The position numbers and the translations under genes were made by a program. Positions 4,683 through 6,410 of a stretch of 6,410 nucleotides of DNA are shown in pieces (within the stretch, counting starts at the first letter, position 1; each line of letters opens with the position of its first letter). The notes beneath the pieces were generated by a model that worked only from the letters and a program-made list of their open reading frames with translations, ran no database searches and had not been told where the DNA came from. Source of the stretch: Planctomycetota bacterium (GTDB lineage: Bacteria > Planctomycetota > Planctomycetia > Pirellulales > S012-138); contig JALSGI010000060.1 in NCBI GenBank assembly GCA_026982835.1, positions 1 to 6,410 of the forward strand. The letters run 5' to 3'.

Positions 4683-5546
4683 CTACCCCGGCGAGGGCAC
4701 GAACTCCACCTGTGGCCGCCGGGTGATGAAACCCTGCTGGTAGCCTTCCTCAAGGAACTGCTCCACGGCGCGGCGGCCCTCGGCCCCCCAGTCCAGCGTC
4801 CACTGGTTCACATACATGCCCACGAACTGGTCGTTGGTCCGCTGGTCCAGCCCGCGGCCGAAACCCAGGGCGTATTCCAGCGCTTCCTGGCGGTGCTCCA
4901 GCGCGTAGCGGATGCTCTGGTAAAGCAGGCGGTTGATCTCCTGGATCGCCTGCCGGCCCAGGTCGCGCCGCAGGGCGTTGCCGCCCAGGGGGAGCGGCAG
5001 CCCGGTGCGCTGTTTCCACCACCGGCCCAGGTCCACCAGGCACCGCAAGCCGTGTTGGGCATAGGTGAGCTGGCCTTCGTGGATGATCAGTCCCGCGGCC
5101 ACCGGCTGGCCCTGCCACTGCCCCTGGGCCACCGCGGGCAGGATCTGGTCGAACGGCACCACCACGTAGGGGAACCGCTGCTGCAGGTACAGGTGCAAGG
5201 CCAGGAAGGCCGAAGTCTGCTCCCCGGGAACGGCCACAGGGCCCTGGAGCAACTGCTGGCGGGACAGCTCCTGCCGGGCCACGACCATCGGCCCGTAGCC
5301 GTCGCCCATGCTCGCCCCGCAGCTGCACAGCACGTAGCGATCCGAAAGATAGGCATAGGCATGGATGCTCACGGCCGACAGCTCCAGCTCGCCCCGGCCG
5401 GCCCGCTGGTTCAAGCTCTGGATGTCCTCCAGCAGGTGCTCGAAGCGATAGGGGCCTGTTTCGATCTTGTCCCGGGCCAGGGCGTAGAACATGAACGCGT
5501 CGTCGGGATCGGGGCTGTGGCCGGTGCGAATTACTTGCTTGCTCAC
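4683..5546 (-). CDS. mqnD: MqnD-like protein (1,4-dihydroxy-6-naphthoate synthase family, futalosine menaquinone pathway)
   Basis: This 287-aa protein has the periplasmic-binding-protein-like fold of the MqnA/MqnD family but no signal peptide, so it should be cytoplasmic. MqnD converts cyclic dehypoxanthine futalosine to 1,4-dihydroxy-6-naphthoate, on the way to menaquinone. Diagnostic stretches are GHSPDPDDAFMFYAL (9-23), ISIHAYAYL-like SIHAYAYL (60-67), CGASMGDGYGPMVVA (76-90), GPVAVPGEQTSAFLAL (102-117) and GLIIHEGQLTY (152-162). H156 in the last corresponds to the histidine proposed as catalytic in the Thermus enzyme. The N-terminal motif differs from the SPCPNDT form of classical MqnD. 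The protein belongs to a variant group that I recall being labelled a possible alternative for this step, so the exact reaction is less certain than the family. The GTG start is supported by AAGGA 11 bases upstream and by the conserved N-terminus starting at residue 9. No other menaquinone gene is nearby. Confidence 0.88.
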   Translation of the reverse strand: MSKQVIRTGHSPDPDDAFMFYALARDKIETGPYRFEHLLEDIQSLNQRAGRGELELSAVSIHAYAYLSDRYVLCSCGASMGDGYGPMVVARQELSRQQLLQGPVAVPGEQTSAFLALHLYLQQRFPYVVVPFDQILPAVAQGQWQGQPVAAGLIIHEGQLTYAQHGLRCLVDLGRWWKQRTGLPLPLGGNALRRDLGRQAIQEINRLLYQSIRYALEHRQEALEYALGFGRGLDQRTNDQFVGMYVNQWTLDWGAEGRRAVEQFLEEGYQQGFITRRPQVEFVPSPG

Positions 5547-5700
5547 TGCCGGGGGGTTCCTTGTTGTTGCGGGGACAGGAGATGGGCGAAGACGGCGATG
5601 CTAACGTTTTATCCGCCCGGGGCAGGGCGTACCAGCGGGGCGGCCGTTGGTCTGCCTGAGGCAACCGGGAGCTCATGCTTCTGGTCGGCCGGTTCGGCGT
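5547..5700. other. Upstream region of the mqnD-like gene, no gene seen
   Basis: These bases separate the mqnD-like start from the second repeat cluster. No convincing coding frame is present: the open frames here are continuations of frames antisense to or overlapping real genes. On the minus strand an AT-richer patch (GGATAAAACGTTAGCAT near 5600-5616) could hold a -10 element, but no matching -35 is evident. Confidence 0.4.
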
Positions 5701-5751
5701 GAGAATCAGCGCTTGTTCTCGTAACAGCGAGCCGCGAGTGTCAACTCGCGG
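5701..5751 (-). repeat. Hairpin repeat, reverse copy R4, loop TGAC
   Basis: On the minus strand CCGCGAGT and ACTCGCGG (5751-5732) pair perfectly around TGAC. CTCGCT follows, then GTTACGAGAACAAGCGCTG and ATTC, aligning with the tails of R2 and R3 in the other cluster. A partial copy of its tail region (13 of 16 bases) recurs at 5761-5776, followed by a lone GGCTCGCC at 5791-5798. Confidence 0.7.
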
Positions 5752-5820
5752 AGCCAATCTGCGAGTCAGCGCGTGTTTTTCATTGTTTCCGGCTCGCCGG
5801 TGTGTGTTGGTTCCTGCACC

Positions 5821-5856
5821 GGAGCGGTAGCTCCCAGTGGCTGCGGCGTGTGCCGC
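5821..5856 (+). repeat. Two short hairpins in repeat cluster 2
   Basis: GGAGC, GGTA, GCTCC (5821-5834) and GCGGC, GTGT, GCCGC (5843-5856) are 5-bp stems with 4-base loops. The first resembles the repeat family in its core GC-GGTA-GC but lacks the CTCGCC tail. They may be decayed or minor family members. Confidence 0.45.
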
Positions 5857-5858
5857 CT

Positions 5859-5882
5859 CCCCGCACTGACGTGCGGGGCTCC
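5859..5882 (+). repeat. Hairpin repeat, forward copy, loop TGAC
   Basis: CCCCGCAC (5859-5866) and GTGCGGGG (5871-5878) pair perfectly around TGAC and are followed by CTCC, a shortened tail. The stem sequence is unlike any other copy in the window. Confidence 0.75.
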
Positions 5883-5892
5883 AGATCCCTCC

Positions 5893-5925
5893 AAGCCCTC
5901 AAGCCTCCAAGCCTCCACGCCCTCC
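5893..5925 (+). repeat. Octamer tract A(A/C)GCCTCC in cluster 2
   Basis: The units are AAGCCCTC, AAGCCTCC, AAGCCTCC and ACGCCCTCC (the last with one extra C). The final CC is also the first two bases of the following hairpin at 5924, so tract and hairpin are fused. Confidence 0.85.
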
Positions 5926-5949
5926 GGGAGCTTACGCTCCCGGCTCGCT
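5924..5949 (+). repeat. Hairpin repeat, forward copy, loop TTAC
   Basis: CCGGGAGC (5924-5931) and GCTCCCGG (5936-5943) pair perfectly around TTAC, followed by CTCGCT. The stem equals that of the copy at 875-894, about 5 kb away in the other cluster. Confidence 0.82.
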
Positions 5950-5955
5950 GTTCAA

Positions 5956-5981
5956 CCGCCAGCTTACGCCGGCGGCTCGCC
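5956..5981 (+). repeat. Hairpin repeat, forward copy, loop TTAC, one mismatch
   Basis: CCGCCAGC (5956-5963) and GCCGGCGG (5968-5975) flank TTAC with one A-C mismatch. CTCGCC follows and passes directly into the next octamer tract. Confidence 0.75.
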
Positions 5982-5985
5982 CTCC

Positions 5986-6026
5986 AAGCCCCCAGGCCCC
6001 CACGCCTCCAAGCCTCCAAGCCCTCC
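5986..6026 (+). repeat. Third octamer tract
   Basis: Five units are visible: AAGCCCCC, AGGCCCCC, ACGCCTCC, AAGCCTCC and AAGCCCTCC. The first two are C-enriched variants. As at 5925, the last CC is shared with the next hairpin's stem. Confidence 0.82.
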
Positions 6027-6055
6027 GCCGACGGAAGTCGGCGGCTCGCCTGGCG
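6025..6055 (+). repeat. Hairpin repeat, forward copy, loop GGAA
   Basis: CCGCCGAC (6025-6032) and GTCGGCGG (6037-6044) pair perfectly around GGAA. CTCGCC and TGGCG follow, matching 1194-1204 of cluster 1. CGGAAGCACC at 6056-6065 echoes the 1106-1121 hairpin. Cluster 2 ends about 30 bases short of the aminotransferase stop. Confidence 0.8.
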
Positions 6056-6096
6056 CGGAAGCACCAAAACCCAATCCAGCGTCCCTGCGCTAGCTG

Positions 6097-6410
6097 CTAG
6101 ACGTGTGCGTCGAACAGCCCTTGCTCTTGCATCAGCCGCAGCGTGGCCGCGAAGGCTTCCACGGTGCGATCCAGGTCGGCCTGGGTGTGTACGGCCGAGG
6201 TGGGGCCCCCGGGCCAGGAGAACAGGTGCACGCCGTGGGCCAGCATGCCCAGTTGCAACCAGGTGTCCAGCTCCTTGCGCCGCTTGAGCTTGATCGTCTC
6301 GTGGGTCCAGCGTCCCTGCACCACCGCCTCGGGGGTCATGCCTTGCTCGGGCGGGTCCAGCAGCACGTGAAAGCCGGAAAAGGTGCCATAGACCACGCCC
6401 GGCACGCCTT
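6097..6410 (-). CDS. Class III PLP-dependent aminotransferase (glutamate-1-semialdehyde aminomutase-like), C-terminal part
   Basis: About 103 codons are present, ending in TAG at 6099-6097; the start lies beyond the right edge. The frame reads GVPGVVYGTFSGFHVLLDPP, then THETIKLKRRKELDTWLQLGMLAHGVHLFSWPGGPTSAVHTQADLDRTVEAFAATL. The GVHL...GG.TSAVHT..D.DRT pattern is the C-terminal small domain of fold-type I, class III aminotransferases, closest in feel to HemL-type and related 'aspartate aminotransferase family' proteins. The PLP lysine and substrate residues lie outside, so the substrate cannot be assigned. HemL normally ends with a similar AHT..DI.. segment, but GSA mutase and other class III enzymes share it. 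It runs in the same direction as the mqnD-like gene, 550 bases downstream, with the repeat cluster between them, so co-transcription is doubtful. Confidence 0.85.
   Translation of the reverse strand, partial: GVPGVVYGTFSGFHVLLDPPEQGMTPEAVVQGRWTHETIKLKRRKELDTWLQLGMLAHGVHLFSWPGGPTSAVHTQADLDRTVEAFAATLRLMQEQGLFDAHV

Noticed and set aside
3918..5702. A 594-codon plus-strand open frame, the longest in the window
   Set aside because: It overlaps the M50 protease in another frame and then runs antisense through the mqnD-like gene. Its composition is the low-complexity Ala/Gly/Pro/Arg/Leu/His type of GC-rich shadow frames, with no recognisable domain.
4750..5757. A 335-codon minus-strand open frame covering the mqnD-like gene and its upstream region
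   Set aside because: It lies in a different frame over the same bases as the well-conserved MqnD-like protein; the sequence is Arg/Gly/Ala/Pro-rich shadow.
5773..6093. Plus-strand 106-codon open frame across repeat cluster 2
   Set aside because: It is made entirely of hairpin and octamer sequence (Ser/Pro/Lys repeats such as KPPSLQAST); an 8-base tandem unit is not in register with codons and no ribosome site is seen.

Overview
This is high-GC DNA, most likely from a planctomycete (Pirellulales-like). The reasons are the gene content (a Cus/Czc-type metal efflux set whose adaptor carries Cys/His 'EHGVPE' motifs, a small Cys-rich secreted protein, an EGY-like M50 protease and a futalosine-pathway MqnD-like protein) and the repeat-filled intergenic DNA. 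The lineage is an inference from family resemblance; the window holds no rRNA or other phylogenetic marker.

Layout. On the minus strand, read right to left from 3406 to 1, lies a heavy-metal efflux cluster. It has a 134-aa Cys-rich exported protein (3406-3002), the periplasmic adaptor CusB (2879-1326) and the first 223 codons of the RND pump CusA (669 to the window edge). A good sigma70-type promoter, with an inverted repeat around its -35 box, precedes the Cys-rich gene. Divergent from it, on the plus strand, is a site-2-protease-like M50 membrane peptidase (3622-4638). Convergent with that is an MqnD-like gene (5546-4683, minus). At the right edge is the C-terminal part of a class III PLP aminotransferase (6410-6097, minus).

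Two long gene-free stretches, 670-1325 (between cusB and cusA) and 5547-6096 (between the aminotransferase and mqnD), hold a dense mosaic of small repeats. The main element is a hairpin of 8-bp stem, 4-nt loop and 8-bp stem followed by CTCGCC. The stem sequence differs from copy to copy, yet nine copies pair perfectly. Loops are mostly T-N-A-N (TTAC, TAAA, TGAA, TGAC). Copies occur in both orientations. The four reverse copies share an A-rich tail of about 20 nt, and one such tail runs into the cusA start codon. The hairpins alternate with tandem octamers A(A/C)GCCTCC. One hairpin of the same type lies inside the Cys-rich gene. This repeat system is the least explained part of the window.

Function. 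The Cys-rich protein and CusB would bind metal (probably Cu/Ag or a similar soft metal) outside the cytoplasmic membrane and pass it to CusA for proton-driven export. The outer-membrane partner is not in the window. The protease, MqnD-like protein and aminotransferase have no evident link to metal efflux.
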